64,000 nucleotides of DNA from Candidatus Eremiobacterota bacterium (GCA_019235885.1 JAFAKB010000086.1:1-64000), one strand, 5' to 3'; positions 24,319 to 32,590 are shown, counted from the stretch's first letter. Notes: generated from the letters alone by a model not told the origin. Made by a program: numbers and translations.

Positions 24319-26295
24319 ATGCCCTCGCCCGACGACTTCTTCGACCGCTCCGAGTTCGTCCAGTACTTCCGTGACGAGACGGACGAGCTGCTGCAGTCGA
24401 TCGACGGAGATCTGCTGCGGCTGGAGCAGTTCGTCGACACGGGCACGATCGACTCGGAGCTGGTCAACTCGCTCTTCCGCGCGCTGCACACGATCAAGGG
24501 CAGCGCGGGGATGCTGGAGTTCGTTGCGGTCCAGCAGGTCGCGCACAAGCTCGAGAACGTCTACGACCTGCTGCGCAAGGACCGCATGCCGCTCACCGAG
24601 AGCGCGATCAACCTGCTCTTCGAAGGCCGTGACGTCCTCACCGGCCTGGTCCGCGCCGCCACGTCCGGCACCGAAGCGCCGCACGGCGTCGAGGAGTACG
24701 TCGAGCGGCTCGACGCGTTCGCCGCGATCTACGACTCGGTCGCGCAGGTGATCGAAGGGCCGCGGCCCGAGCCCGAAGCGGAAGAAGTCCTCACCCCGGT
24801 CGACGAGGAGCAGCTCGCCGCCTTCGAAGCCGACGTCGCGCGCCTCCTCGCCGAAGCGAAGACCACCGTCGCCGAGACGCCGGCCCAACCTGTTACGGAA
24901 GCGGACGTCGTCGCTGCGCAAGCCGCGGTCGATGCATTGTTCGCGTCGGAAGCGCCGCAAGCGGCACCGCAACCGAAGGCAGCGCCGAAATCGAACGGTA
25001 CCCCCGCGCCTGCGAACGCCGCCGCGGCGGCTGCCGAGACGAAGCGCACCGCGTCGGCGAAGAACCAGACGATTCGGGTCGACATCGAGCGCCTCGACCT
25101 GCTGCTGAACCTGGTCGGCGAGCTGGTCATCAACCGCACCCGCATCTCCGACATCGCGACGACGCTCGGTCGCGAGCTCGGCACGAACGGCCACGCGCAC
25201 AACGGGCTGGGGACGCTGGCCAAGGACCTCGCTGAATCGTCGGCGCTGCTGGCCCGCACCACGAACGAGATCCAAGAGAGCATCATGAAGGTTCGCATGG
25301 TGCCGATCGGCCAGGTCTTCGACCGCTTCCCGCGGATGGTGCGCGATCTGGCGAAGGCGCGCGGCAAGGAGATCCACCTCGAGATCGCCGGCGCCGAGAC
25401 CGACCTCGACAAGACGATCGTCGACGAGGTCGGCGAGCCGCTGATGCACCTGATCCGCAACTGCGTCGACCACGGGATCGAGCCGCCCGACGTGCGCGAG
25501 GCGCGCGGCAAGCCGCGTCACGGCACCGTCAAGCTGAACGCGTACCACGAAGGGAACCAGGTCATCATCGAGGTCTCCGACGACGGCGGCGGGATCGACT
25601 TGCAGCGCGTGCGCGAGAAGGCGGTCCGGATCGGCACGATCGGCGAGAACGACCGCTTGACCGACCGCGAGATCATCGAGCTGATCTTCACGCCCGGCTT
25701 CTCGACCGCCAGCCAGATCACCGACGTGTCCGGCCGCGGCGTCGGAATGGACGTCGTCAAGAAGAACATCCTGCGGCTCAAGGGCGTCTTCGACGTCGAC
25801 TCCGTGCAGGGCGAAGGCACGCGCTTCACGATGAAGCTCCCGCTGACGTTGGCGATCATTCAGGCGCTGCTGGTGCGCGTCGCCGACGAGCTGTACTCGA
25901 TCCCGCTCGACGCGGTGATCGAGTCGCAGCGGATCGACGCGGGCGACGTGCGCACCGTGCACGGCGGCGAAGTCATCACGCTGCGCGGACAGGTCGTTCC
26001 GCTGATCCGCATCGCCGAGTTCTTCCGGCTCGACGCGCCGCGCGATCCCGAGAAGGTGATGATCGTAATCGTCGGCTTGCAGGGCCGCCAGGTCGGGCTC
26101 GTCGTCGACTCGTTCCAGGGCGAGCAGGAGATCGTCATCAAGCCGCTCTCCGACGTGATCGGCCGCATCGCCGGCATCTCCGGCGCCACCATCCTCGGCA
26201 ACGGCTCGATCTCCCTCATCATCGACGTCCACTCCCTCGTCGCCGCCGCTCACGGCAGCGGCCGCTTCACCCGCGCCGAATTCTCAGGAGTATAG
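24319..26295 (+). CDS. cheA: Chemotaxis sensor histidine kinase CheA
   Basis: The product is 658 aa. It has an HPt domain with phospho-accepting His57 (ALHTIKGSAGML) and an Ala/Pro/Glu linker at about 140-245 without an obvious P2 domain. A dimerisation segment (IERLDLLLNLVGELVINRTR, about 255-310) and a HATPase domain follow. The N box is LIRNCVDHGIE and the G box DVSGRGVGMDVV. A CheW-like C-terminal domain starts near residue 515. CheA couples receptors to CheY. cheW follows three bases later. No receptor, CheR or CheB gene is in the window. Confidence 0.96.
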   Translation: MPSPDDFFDRSEFVQYFRDETDELLQSIDGDLLRLEQFVDTGTIDSELVNSLFRALHTIKGSAGMLEFVAVQQVAHKLENVYDLLRKDRMPLTESAINLLFEGRDVLTGLVRAATSGTEAPHGVEEYVERLDAFAAIYDSVAQVIEGPRPEPEAEEVLTPVDEEQLAAFEADVARLLAEAKTTVAETPAQPVTEADVVAAQAAVDALFASEAPQAAPQPKAAPKSNGTPAPANAAAAAAETKRTASAKNQTIRVDIERLDLLLNLVGELVINRTRISDIATTLGRELGTNGHAHNGLGTLAKDLAESSALLARTTNEIQESIMKVRMVPIGQVFDRFPRMVRDLAKARGKEIHLEIAGAETDLDKTIVDEVGEPLMHLIRNCVDHGIEPPDVREARGKPRHGTVKLNAYHEGNQVIIEVSDDGGGIDLQRVREKAVRIGTIGENDRLTDREIIELIFTPGFSTASQITDVSGRGVGMDVVKKNILRLKGVFDVDSVQGEGTRFTMKLPLTLAIIQALLVRVADELYSIPLDAVIESQRIDAGDVRTVHGGEVITLRGQVVPLIRIAEFFRLDAPRDPEKVMIVIVGLQGRQVGLVVDSFQGEQEIVIKPLSDVIGRIAGISGATILGNGSISLIIDVHSLVAAAHGSGRFTRAEFSGV

Positions 26296-26297
26296 TC

Positions 26298-26777
26298 ATG
26301 TCCGATACCATCCAAGTTGTTTCGTTCAAGCTAGGCTCGGAAGAGTACGGCGTCGACATCGCGCAGGTGCAGGAGATCAATCGCATGGTCGCGGTGACGC
26401 ACGTGCCGCGAGCGCCGCAGTTCATGGAGGGCGTGATCAACTTGCGCGGTCAGCTTATCCCGATCATCGACTTGCGCGCGCGCTTCGGGATGCCGCGCGC
26501 CGACCACACCAAGAACACGCGGATCGTGGTGACCGAGATCGGCGCCAAGCGCGTCGGGATGGTCGTCGACTCGGTCTCCGAGGTGCTGCGGCTCCCGCTC
26601 GAGCAGATCGAGCCCGCGCCCGAGATGATCACCGGCGTCGAGACCGAGTACATCCGCGGCGTCGGGAAGATCGAGGAGCGCTTGATCATCCTGCTCGACC
26701 TCGCGCGGATCATCTCGGGCTCCGAGAAGCGCGAGCTCGAGAGCGCGGACGTCGCGCCCGAAGCAATCGCAGTCTGA
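26298..26777 (+). CDS. cheW: Chemotaxis coupling protein CheW
   Basis: The product is 159 aa of single CheW domain: VVSFKLGSEEYGVDIAQVQE, HVPRAPQFMEGVINLRGQLI, PIIDLRARFGM, and the GVGKIEERLIILLDLARI end. CheW links chemoreceptors to CheA. ATG 26298 follows the cheA stop by two bases and has AGGAG upstream. A short Glu/Ala tail follows the domain. Confidence 0.95.
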   Translation: MSDTIQVVSFKLGSEEYGVDIAQVQEINRMVAVTHVPRAPQFMEGVINLRGQLIPIIDLRARFGMPRADHTKNTRIVVTEIGAKRVGMVVDSVSEVLRLPLEQIEPAPEMITGVETEYIRGVGKIEERLIILLDLARIISGSEKRELESADVAPEAIAV

Positions 26778-26823
26778 ACACAGCCACGGCGGAGGGAGCG
26801 GCTCGGCCGACGAAAGGCCCGGC

Positions 26824-27081
26824 GTGACCGACCAGACGACCGTTCCGGGCGTCCCGAACGCCCCCGTGCAGAAGCGCCGTGGGCCGGCGGTCGGCCGCAC
26901 GCTGATGTGGCTGGGGATCGCGGGCGCCGCCGTGACGCTGACCGCCTCGCTGACCTTTGTTCTCGTGCGCTCGGCGATGCGCGGGTCGCAACCGTCCGAC
27001 GAGACGACGGAGCGCATTCAGGGCCTCATCGACGAGGCGAACCGCCTGATCAAGACGCTCGACGAGAAGAAAACCACGTAA
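26824..27081 (+). CDS. Small single-pass membrane protein
   Basis: The product is 85 aa: a Pro/basic N-terminus, one membrane helix at about residues 26-50 (TLMWLGIAGAAVTLTASLTF) and a charged helical C-terminus (DETTERIQGLIDEANRLI, then KTL) that could form a short coiled coil. Start GTG 26824 with AAAGG nearby. It lies between cheW and the rRNA methyltransferase, one base before the latter, and may be co-transcribed with it. No family is recognised. Confidence 0.6.
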   Translation: MTDQTTVPGVPNAPVQKRRGPAVGRTLMWLGIAGAAVTLTASLTFVLVRSAMRGSQPSDETTERIQGLIDEANRLIKTLDEKKTT

Positions 27082-27082
27082 C

Positions 27083-28576
27083 GTGTCGACGGCTCCCGGC
27101 CGGCGTGCGACCACCGGCCTGGCTCCGGGTGCGGTCGCGTCGGTTCGTTTCACCGACTTGCTGGCGAACGGTCAAGCGGTCGGGCGGATCAGCGGTTTGG
27201 TCGTGTTCGCGACCGGCCCGCTCCCCGGCGAGCGCGCGCGCGTGCGCGTCACGCAGGTCAAGCCGAAGTACGCCGTCGCCGACGTCGTCGGCTACGAGTT
27301 CCAGTCGTCGATGCGCGCGAAGCCGTTCTGCGGCGTCTTCGGGATCTGCGGCGGCTGCCAGGTGCAGCACCTCGCCTACCCCGCGCAGCTGGCGTGGAAA
27401 CAGCAAATCGTGCGCAGCGCGCTGCGCCGGATCGGCGGGTTCGCGGACGCCGCGGTGCGCCGCCCGATCGGGATGATGCACCCGCGCAACTACCGCAACA
27501 AGATGGCGCTCGTCGCCGACCAAAGCGCCGGCGAGACGTCGTTCGGGTTCTACCAGGCGCGTTCGCACGCCCTGGTGCGGATCGAGACGTGCCCCGTCGT
27601 GCTCCCGCAGCTCGACGCGGCGATCGCCGGCCTTTACGACGCCGCGCGCGCGCCCGACTCGCGTGAGGCCTTCGGCGGCGCGAAGCACGCGATCGTGCGC
27701 GCCGGCGCGGCGTCCCGCCAAGCGGTGTTGTCGATCACCACCGAGCAGCGCTCGCAAGCGATCAAAGACAAGGCTCCTGCGGTGGCGCGGCGCGTGCGCG
27801 GCGTCGTCGGGATCTCGAACTCGTTCGAGCCGCGCACCGCGAACGCCGTGCTCGGCCGTAAGATGTCGTACGTGTGGGGCAAGCGCGAGATGGAAGAGAC
27901 GATCGAAGGCGTGAAATACCGCGTCTCGCCGGCGTCGTTCTTCCAAGTGAACAGCGAAATGGTCGGGCGGATATTCCACTTCCTGGAACCCGGTCTCGCC
28001 GGGGGACGGAAGGTCGTTGACTTGTACTGCGGGGCGGGGACGTTCGCGATCTTCTTCGCCTCACGCGGCGCGCACGTCGTCGGCATCGAGGAGAACCCTG
28101 CCGCCGTGCGGGAAGCCCGCGAGAACGCCGCGCTCAACAAGGTCGACGACCGCGTGACGTTCGTCGAAGGCCGCGTCGAAGGCGCCGTCGCGAACAAGGA
28201 CGGCAAGAAGGCATTCGCCGACGCCGACATCGTCTTCCTCGACCCGCCGCGCAAAGGCAGCGACGAAGCAACGCTTGACGCGCTGGCAAACGCCGGCGTC
28301 CCGAACCTCTGGTACCTTTCATGCAATCCCGCGACGCTCGCTCGCGATCTCGCCTTTCTGGCGAAGCGCGGCTACGCGCTCGGCGTGGTGCAGCCGTTCG
28401 ACATGTTCCCGCAAACGGGCCACGTCGAGACGCTCGTCACCCTGCACAAATCCGGCGTCAAACCCGAAGTAACGCTCCCCGAACGCGAAGCCACCCCCTG
28501 GGACGATCGCATCCCGGAGTGGCCCTCCGACGACCCCTACGCCAAAAGCGAATACCCCGACTTCGTGGAGCAGTGA
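27083..28576 (+). CDS. 23S rRNA (uracil-5-)-methyltransferase, RlmD/RumA family
   Basis: The product is 497 aa. It has an N-terminal TRAM-like RNA-binding domain and a [4Fe-4S] cluster motif Cys83-x5-Cys89-x2-Cys92 with Cys170. The SAM-binding motif is VVDLYCGAGTFAI near residue 313, then FLDPPRKGSDEA, with the catalytic Cys in LSCNPATLARDL near residue 414. These enzymes methylate uridine C5 in 23S rRNA (U1939 or U747 type) or tRNA; the exact target cannot be told from sequence. GTG start. It ends the collinear run that began with the flagellar genes. Confidence 0.9.
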   Translation: MSTAPGRRATTGLAPGAVASVRFTDLLANGQAVGRISGLVVFATGPLPGERARVRVTQVKPKYAVADVVGYEFQSSMRAKPFCGVFGICGGCQVQHLAYPAQLAWKQQIVRSALRRIGGFADAAVRRPIGMMHPRNYRNKMALVADQSAGETSFGFYQARSHALVRIETCPVVLPQLDAAIAGLYDAARAPDSREAFGGAKHAIVRAGAASRQAVLSITTEQRSQAIKDKAPAVARRVRGVVGISNSFEPRTANAVLGRKMSYVWGKREMEETIEGVKYRVSPASFFQVNSEMVGRIFHFLEPGLAGGRKVVDLYCGAGTFAIFFASRGAHVVGIEENPAAVREARENAALNKVDDRVTFVEGRVEGAVANKDGKKAFADADIVFLDPPRKGSDEATLDALANAGVPNLWYLSCNPATLARDLAFLAKRGYALGVVQPFDMFPQTGHVETLVTLHKSGVKPEVTLPEREATPWDDRIPEWPSDDPYAKSEYPDFVEQ

Positions 28577-28580
28577 GCCG

Positions 28581-28615
28581 CCCCACGTCATCCTGAGCTT
28601 GTCGAAGGACGAAAG
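28581..28615. repeat. Short interspersed repeat with TCCTGAGCTTGTCGAAGGA core, copy 1
   Basis: The core sits within an imperfect dyad: TCaTCC before and GGAcGA after. A second copy with the same CCTGAGCTTGTCGAAGG core lies at 43528. Similar sequences (TTCGACAAGCTCAGGA) are widespread in unrelated GC-rich genomes. It lies just after the methyltransferase stop. Confidence 0.6.
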
Positions 28616-28734
28616 AAAAATCCACTCGCTCACCTGGTACAATGGTTAACGACACGCCTGGGCCTCGCATCAAGCTGCGGCGACAAATGCGGCATGTTCC
28701 TTTCGGACACATTGCAGCTATAACACGCCGAGCG

Positions 28735-28815
28735 CTCTTTGCGGTACACTGGTCACGACAGCCCCTGGCCCCGCAAAGAGTCCTCGGCGAGCGCGCCGAG
28801 GGCTCTTGGCTTTAT
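28735..28815 (+). ncRNA. Candidate structured RNA element, copy 1
   Basis: Two mutually exclusive hairpins share bases. CTCTTTGCGG (28735-28744) pairs with CCGCAAAGAG (28771-28780). AAGAGTCCTCGGC (28776-28788) pairs over 13 bp with GCCGAGGGCTCTT (28795-28807), which is followed by GGCTTTATT. The region between holds TACACTGG and GACAGCCCCTGGCCC. A second copy at 39698-39775 keeps both pairings with compensated base changes. A third, partial match (TACAATGG...CCTGGGCC) lies at 28638-28668. No known RNA family is recognised. It may be an attenuator-like leader or a small RNA. Confidence 0.5.
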
Positions 28816-28823
28816 TAAGTAGC

Positions 28824-29144
28824 TCACTGCCAGAACGGTCCGTTTTCCGAAACGTACGCCTGCATCAAATCGAGAACGTCGCACTGATGCTGGCGAAGCT
28901 TCATTGAAAGCATGTTCTCGGCAAGATCGGCGGCGTACTGCAGGTCCGGCGCGATCGATCCTTGCCGCCGCGACACAATAGCGAGGAGAAGAAGCGAGAC
29001 AAGCCCGCTCGTCCCCGAACTCGTCTCATAGGTCAGGAACGCCTCACGAAGCCAGCGTTCACGTTCACTGCGCGCCTCGCGCGTCCAATCGATGCCTGCC
29101 TGCGCGAACGCATCGCAGGGCTTGAAAGGAACGACGTTCATCAT
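28824..29144 (-). CDS. Uncharacterised 106-aa protein
   Basis: A soluble-looking protein with an aromatic and charged N-terminal half (IDWTREARSERERWLREAFL), a small hydrophobic stretch (SGLVSLLLLAIVSRR) and a helical C-terminus (LKLRQHQ-like segment then VLDLMQAYVSE). No family is recognised. It is 11 bases downstream of the small HTH gene on the same strand and is probably co-transcribed with it from the promoter at 29538-29566. Confidence 0.6.
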   Translation of the reverse strand: MMNVVPFKPCDAFAQAGIDWTREARSERERWLREAFLTYETSSGTSGLVSLLLLAIVSRRQGSIAPDLQYAADLAENMLSMKLRQHQCDVLDLMQAYVSENGPFWQ

Positions 29145-29155
29145 GTTCGCCGCCC

Positions 29156-29434
29156 CTAAACGGCTTCACGCCCGGGGCGGAAGCAGATGTAGCGATACAC
29201 CCCGTTTTCTGCTTCAATGTAGATCCCGGCATCGCGGAGCGCCGCGATATCCCGGCAGAATGATCGCAGGGAAGTTCCGAAGCGCTCCCGGTACGACTCA
29301 AACCGCACCGGATCACGCCGGAGCAGCCGGGCAAGGAGCCAAATGACCCGCACGACTCGGCCTTGCATGCAGTCGCCGGAACTCGGATAGGGCCGGGTGA
29401 TCGGCTTCAATCCGACGAAGGGATAGGCTGTCAT
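29156..29434 (-). CDS. Small HTH transcriptional regulator
   Basis: The product is 92 aa, of which residues about 28-75 form a DeoR/WYL-type winged helix (VVRVIWLLARLL, then YRERFGTSLRSFCRDIAALR, DAGIYIEAENG, YRY). There is no WYL or effector domain, so it is a stand-alone DNA-binding module. A well-formed promoter and a dyad in the leader precede it, suggesting autoregulation. Its partner gene follows 11 bases later. Confidence 0.65.
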   Translation of the reverse strand: MTAYPFVGLKPITRPYPSSGDCMQGRVVRVIWLLARLLRRDPVRFESYRERFGTSLRSFCRDIAALRDAGIYIEAENGVYRYICFRPGREAV

Positions 29435-29458
29435 TCGATGTTACTCCATCGGGTGACG

Positions 29459-29491
29459 GGCCCGGTCAGTGTGACAAGCGCTGATCGGGCC
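29459..29491 (-). promoter_or_regulatory. Inverted repeat in the leader of the small HTH gene
   Basis: GGCCCGGTCAG (29459-29469) and CTGATCGGGCC (29481-29491) form an 11-bp dyad with one mismatch around 11 bases. It lies between the promoter and the gene start. It could be the operator of the encoded regulator or a leader hairpin. Confidence 0.45.
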
Positions 29492-29537
29492 GCTTCAGTT
29501 ATAGTGCCGATAGCTTGAGAGCAGGCGGCGTAAGAAA

Positions 29538-29566
29538 ATTATAGCACATACGTTCGATATTGTCAT
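29538..29566 (-). promoter_or_regulatory. Sigma-70-type promoter for the small HTH gene
   Basis: On the minus strand, ATGACA (29566-29561) and TATAAT (29543-29538) are separated by exactly 17 bases. This is the best-matching housekeeping promoter in the accessory region. It gives a leader of about 95 bases. Confidence 0.65.
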
Positions 29567-29634
29567 GCTCCGTGTCAGAATTTTTTCCAGGCGCCCGTCA
29601 AAAAAGATGTTGGTTCAAGCCATCGTGCGACGAC

Positions 29635-30135
29635 TCACGTATCCGCATTTGGACTGCGTTCAGAACCTACTACCGCGCGACCGAGCGCGAGCAGCGCTTC
29701 TAACTCCAGTTGGTGCAGTAGTACACGAATGCGATCGCGACGATGCGGTAAGCGCGCCATGCGCTCGTCCATTGCGCGCAGGCCTTCCTCCAGGAGCGCA
29801 ATCGCGGAGTGCAGGTTGAACTTGTCCTCCGAACGCCGTATCGTCCAGTCACCGCGGCGCACCGCGGCGACGATGTCCTCCATCTTCATCCCGAACTGCT
29901 CTCGCAGGTTTCGCGAAATCGTAGAGACGGTGTGCACGCTGCGCCCGAGGTCGCGCGCGATTCCCCGGTCGGTCTGCCCTCGCAGGTGGCCGTCAAGCAC
30001 CTCTCGCTCGCGCGGTGAGAGCCTCACGTATCGCGTGTTCGGCTGAAATAAAGCCTGCGCCGCCGACCGTTCCCGGGGTGTAGGCGAACACCGCTCGCGC
30101 GGGCTCGCAGGAACGGCCGGCGGCCGGCGTCTCAC
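29635..30135 (-). CDS. LuxR-type HTH protein
   Basis: The product is 166 aa. After a basic N-terminal tail, a GerE/LuxR HTH lies at about residues 38-95 (LSPREREVLDGHLRGQTDRG, then RDLGRSVHTVSTISRNLR). A helical C-terminal half with many Arg and Leu follows and contains no recognised sensor domain. Start GTG at 30133-30135 is uncertain. It is a transcription regulator by fold; targets are unknown. The 285-base gap to the next gene has no clear gene or signal. Confidence 0.7.
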   Translation of the reverse strand: MRRRPPAVPASPRERCSPTPRERSAAQALFQPNTRYVRLSPREREVLDGHLRGQTDRGIARDLGRSVHTVSTISRNLREQFGMKMEDIVAAVRRGDWTIRRSEDKFNLHSAIALLEEGLRAMDERMARLPHRRDRIRVLLHQLELEALLALGRAVVGSERSPNADT

Positions 30136-30419
30136 GCCCAGGTCACGGCTGACCTGAGTCGAGACGTGTGGCGATCTCGACTCCGCTCCAGCCGCGCCTT
30201 AGACGGGCGTGGACATGCGAACCCCGTCTCATCGCTAAGGAAGAAGCAGCCGCGCCCGTCGTGCAACCCGACGGCGTCCCTCCAGTCTGGGCAGAGAGAC
30301 ACCTCCGACTTTCTGGCACCGCACCACCACGCGACGTACGCCACTTCACCTCCGACCCGGAAAAAGGTTCGTTCGGATCATGCCGCAGCGGACGGTGCAA
30401 GTCTAGCCGGACAAATCCC

Positions 30420-31952
30420 CTAGGAAGCGTTGCGACGTGTTTCGACGGAGACGACGCGCAAGCGGAGTGCCTCGGCCGCAAGTTCCGCACGGCTGCGCAC
30501 GCCGAATTTGCGGAACAGCGCCTGGACGTGGTGGCCGACGGTCTTCCAAGACACGTGACGTTTGGCCGCGATTTCCTTGTACGTTCTGCCGCGTACGACC
30601 ATGGCCAGGATCTCCGACTCGGTCGGCGTCAGTGCCGGCGCGCCGGCGCCACGTAGATCGGCAAGCTCCCGGGCCATCCAGTAGCGCGGATCCACGTCGC
30701 ACAGCGCCTCTTCGGCGTATCGCTCGTATCGTTTCTTCGCCGTCAGCCGTGCGAGCAACAGCGCGAGTGCGACCGCGCGCCGACGATACCCCTGCGCAGA
30801 GAAGGTTTGAAAGGCGGAGACGAAGAGCGGCAACGCGCCGGCGTCGTCATCGCGCGCGTGACGGATGCGCGCCTCGATCGAGTCCGCCATCGCGGACCAG
30901 CGCGCGAACTCGCGTTCCGGGACGTTCGCGGCCGGCGCTACCACTTCACGGTAGCGCACCAGCAGCGCGGCGGCGCCATCGACCTCGCCACCGCTCACCG
31001 ACTCCTCCGCGAGGTAGAGCGGTAGCAACCGCAGGTCCGCGGGTAAGTCGCGCACGTTGAGCGTCTCGTACGCGGTGCGCGCCCGAGCGAGGAACTCGGC
31101 ATGCGCTTCAGGCTCGGAGACAGCCCGAAACGTCGCGGCGAGTCGGCAGAGCGCGACGACGCGCGAACCCGCGTCTACCGCCAAGCTCTCTGCTTCACGC
31201 GCTGCTGCACGCGCGGCGGGAATGTTGCCGAGCACTTCGTGCATCATCGCGGCGGCGATCAGCGTCCAAAACCGTAGACGGGCGACGCCGCTCACCGACC
31301 AGTCGAACCGGCGCAGCCATGGTTCCAGCAAGGCCCAGTCGCTGACGAGCAGCAGCTCCGGGACCAGCATCGTCAGGCCGTAGAGGACGTTCGCTTCGAC
31401 ATAGCGGTCTGCGTGCGCGCTCGAGCGCAGCGCGACGAGCGCGTCATGGAAGGCGCGCGCAGCGGCCGGGAAGTCGCCTTGCGCCTGCGCTACCCAGCCG
31501 GTGTACTCTAGCGCCCGCGCGTATACGATGTCGGCGTCGGACGGGACTTCACCGAGACAGCGTGAGGCCTTCTCGTAGTCGTGCAGGCGGAACCATGCGA
31601 TGCCTAGGTTCAACGCCAGCTCGGCGCGGATCGTCGGATGGGCGTCCTGCGCCTCATCGGAGATTTCACGCAACATGGCGGTGCCGCGCTCAACCTGACC
31701 CAGCCGCACGTACGCGGCGCCGAGCAGCATTTGAGCGGTGACGCGCTGGTCGAGTCCACCTTCGGTGAAGGCCTGTGCGTGCAGCACTTCGATCGCGCGG
31801 TCCGCTTGGTCGACACGAATGAGCGTTCGCGCACGCAGCAACGCGAGTTCGACGCCGGCCGCCTTGTCGCCGGTCGGAACCGCATCGGCAATCGCGAGCG
31901 CGCGCTCGAAATCGCCTTGGAAAAAGGCTTCACGAACCTGGGAGACCGTCAT
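30420..31952 (-). CDS. LuxR-family regulator with TPR-like sensor region
   Basis: The product is 510 aa. A long array of TPR-like helical pairs occupies about residues 1-430 (for example FFQGDFERALAIADAVPTGD, LGQVERGTAML, LHDYEKASRCLGEVP). A C-terminal LuxR HTH follows at about 440-500 (LTPTESEILAMVVRGRTYKE, HVSWKTVGHHVQALFRKFGV). No ATP-binding (MalT/LAL NB-ARC) domain is seen, so it is a short TPR-LuxR type. ATG at 31950-31952 was preferred over an upstream in-frame start that adds 24 residues of low similarity to the rest. Confidence 0.8.
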   Translation of the reverse strand: MTVSQVREAFFQGDFERALAIADAVPTGDKAAGVELALLRARTLIRVDQADRAIEVLHAQAFTEGGLDQRVTAQMLLGAAYVRLGQVERGTAMLREISDEAQDAHPTIRAELALNLGIAWFRLHDYEKASRCLGEVPSDADIVYARALEYTGWVAQAQGDFPAAARAFHDALVALRSSAHADRYVEANVLYGLTMLVPELLLVSDWALLEPWLRRFDWSVSGVARLRFWTLIAAAMMHEVLGNIPAARAAAREAESLAVDAGSRVVALCRLAATFRAVSEPEAHAEFLARARTAYETLNVRDLPADLRLLPLYLAEESVSGGEVDGAAALLVRYREVVAPAANVPEREFARWSAMADSIEARIRHARDDDAGALPLFVSAFQTFSAQGYRRRAVALALLLARLTAKKRYERYAEEALCDVDPRYWMARELADLRGAGAPALTPTESEILAMVVRGRTYKEIAAKRHVSWKTVGHHVQALFRKFGVRSRAELAAEALRLRVVSVETRRNAS

Positions 31953-32079
31953 GCAGTCTCTGTCACATCGGGCGGGGAAACGGGCGCGCACCTCCACACA
32001 CCGGCGAGGGGAATCGGGCGCCACCCCCGCGCCCGATCAACTGCCTCCCGGCCTGTTCGGCGCTTCCGCGCCTGATCCG

Positions 32080-32250
32080 CTACGAGCCGCTGGTCGGTAG
32101 AAGAATGTCGTCAGCGATCGGCGGCGGCGCCGGAGCGCTGATCGTCGCGGTCGGCGGTGCTCCGTTCGGCGCGTGGATGACGCTATGGAAGCCGGCGATG
32201 AGCGTCGCAAAATAGACCAACAGTACCACAGAAATGAACCCTTCCGGCAA
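32080..32250 (-). CDS. Small membrane protein of 56 aa
   Basis: A TTG start (32248-32250) with AGG six bases upstream opens a frame giving a single membrane helix (FISVVLLVYFATLIAGFHSV, residues about 5-24). A Pro/Ala-rich tail (APNGAPPTATISAPAPPPIA) follows, ending DDILLPTSGS. The clean hydrophobic helix in an otherwise non-coding stretch favours a real gene. It is upstream of, and codirectional with, the TPR-LuxR regulator. No family is recognised. Confidence 0.45.
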   Translation of the reverse strand: MPEGFISVVLLVYFATLIAGFHSVIHAPNGAPPTATISAPAPPPIADDILLPTSGS

Positions 32251-32454
32251 CGTTGCCTGGCATGCCCCAAGGGCAAATGCCCTAGGGCATTACCAGGTTC
32301 GGCACCGGATCGGGCGGGCCGCTCCCGCGCTGAGCCATAGCGCCATGAGGGAACGTCTGCGATGCGCACGTCGAGCGCTTCAGCGACAGGAATTGCCTTT
32401 AAACGGCGACCGCCTCGCAGAGCACAAGCCAGCTTCTTGAGCCGCTTCGAAAAG

Positions 32455-32555
32455 CTCAACCTCGCACGCCAAACTTGCGGAACAGCGCTGGACGGGGCTG
32501 AACTCCTCCACGACGCGTGGCGTTCGGCTTCGATTTTTCTTTGTACGTTGCCGCA
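32455..32555 (-). pseudogene. Decayed LuxR HTH fragment
   Basis: The stretch matches the DNA-binding end of the TPR-LuxR gene (about 30495-30600), including TTGCGGAACAGCGC and TTTGTACGTT in the same order and spacing. On the minus strand it reads TYKE...ALFRKFGVR. The central part of the HTH is scrambled by small changes and the frame stops after GVRG. It is a remnant of a second paralogous regulator. Confidence 0.55.
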
Positions 32556-32590
32556 ATCGCAGTTAGTGTGGAATCTGACTAACTGCGATT
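32555..32590. repeat. Perfect 13-bp inverted repeat
   Basis: AATCGCAGTTAGT (32555-32567) and ACTAACTGCGATT (32578-32590) flank a ten-base loop in a gene-free stretch. There is no adjacent T-run, so it is not a clear terminator. It could be an operator or the edge of a lost mobile element. The rest of the 32251-32858 gap holds only the decayed LuxR fragment. Confidence 0.6.

Noticed and set aside
30143-30490. 115-codon minus-strand frame between the two LuxR genes
   Set aside because: It overlaps the end of the TPR-LuxR gene, shows no hydrophobic core or motif, and has shadow-like composition.
32037-32459. 140-codon minus-strand frame between LuxR genes
   Set aside because: Basic, low-complexity composition and overlap with a better-supported small membrane protein in another frame.
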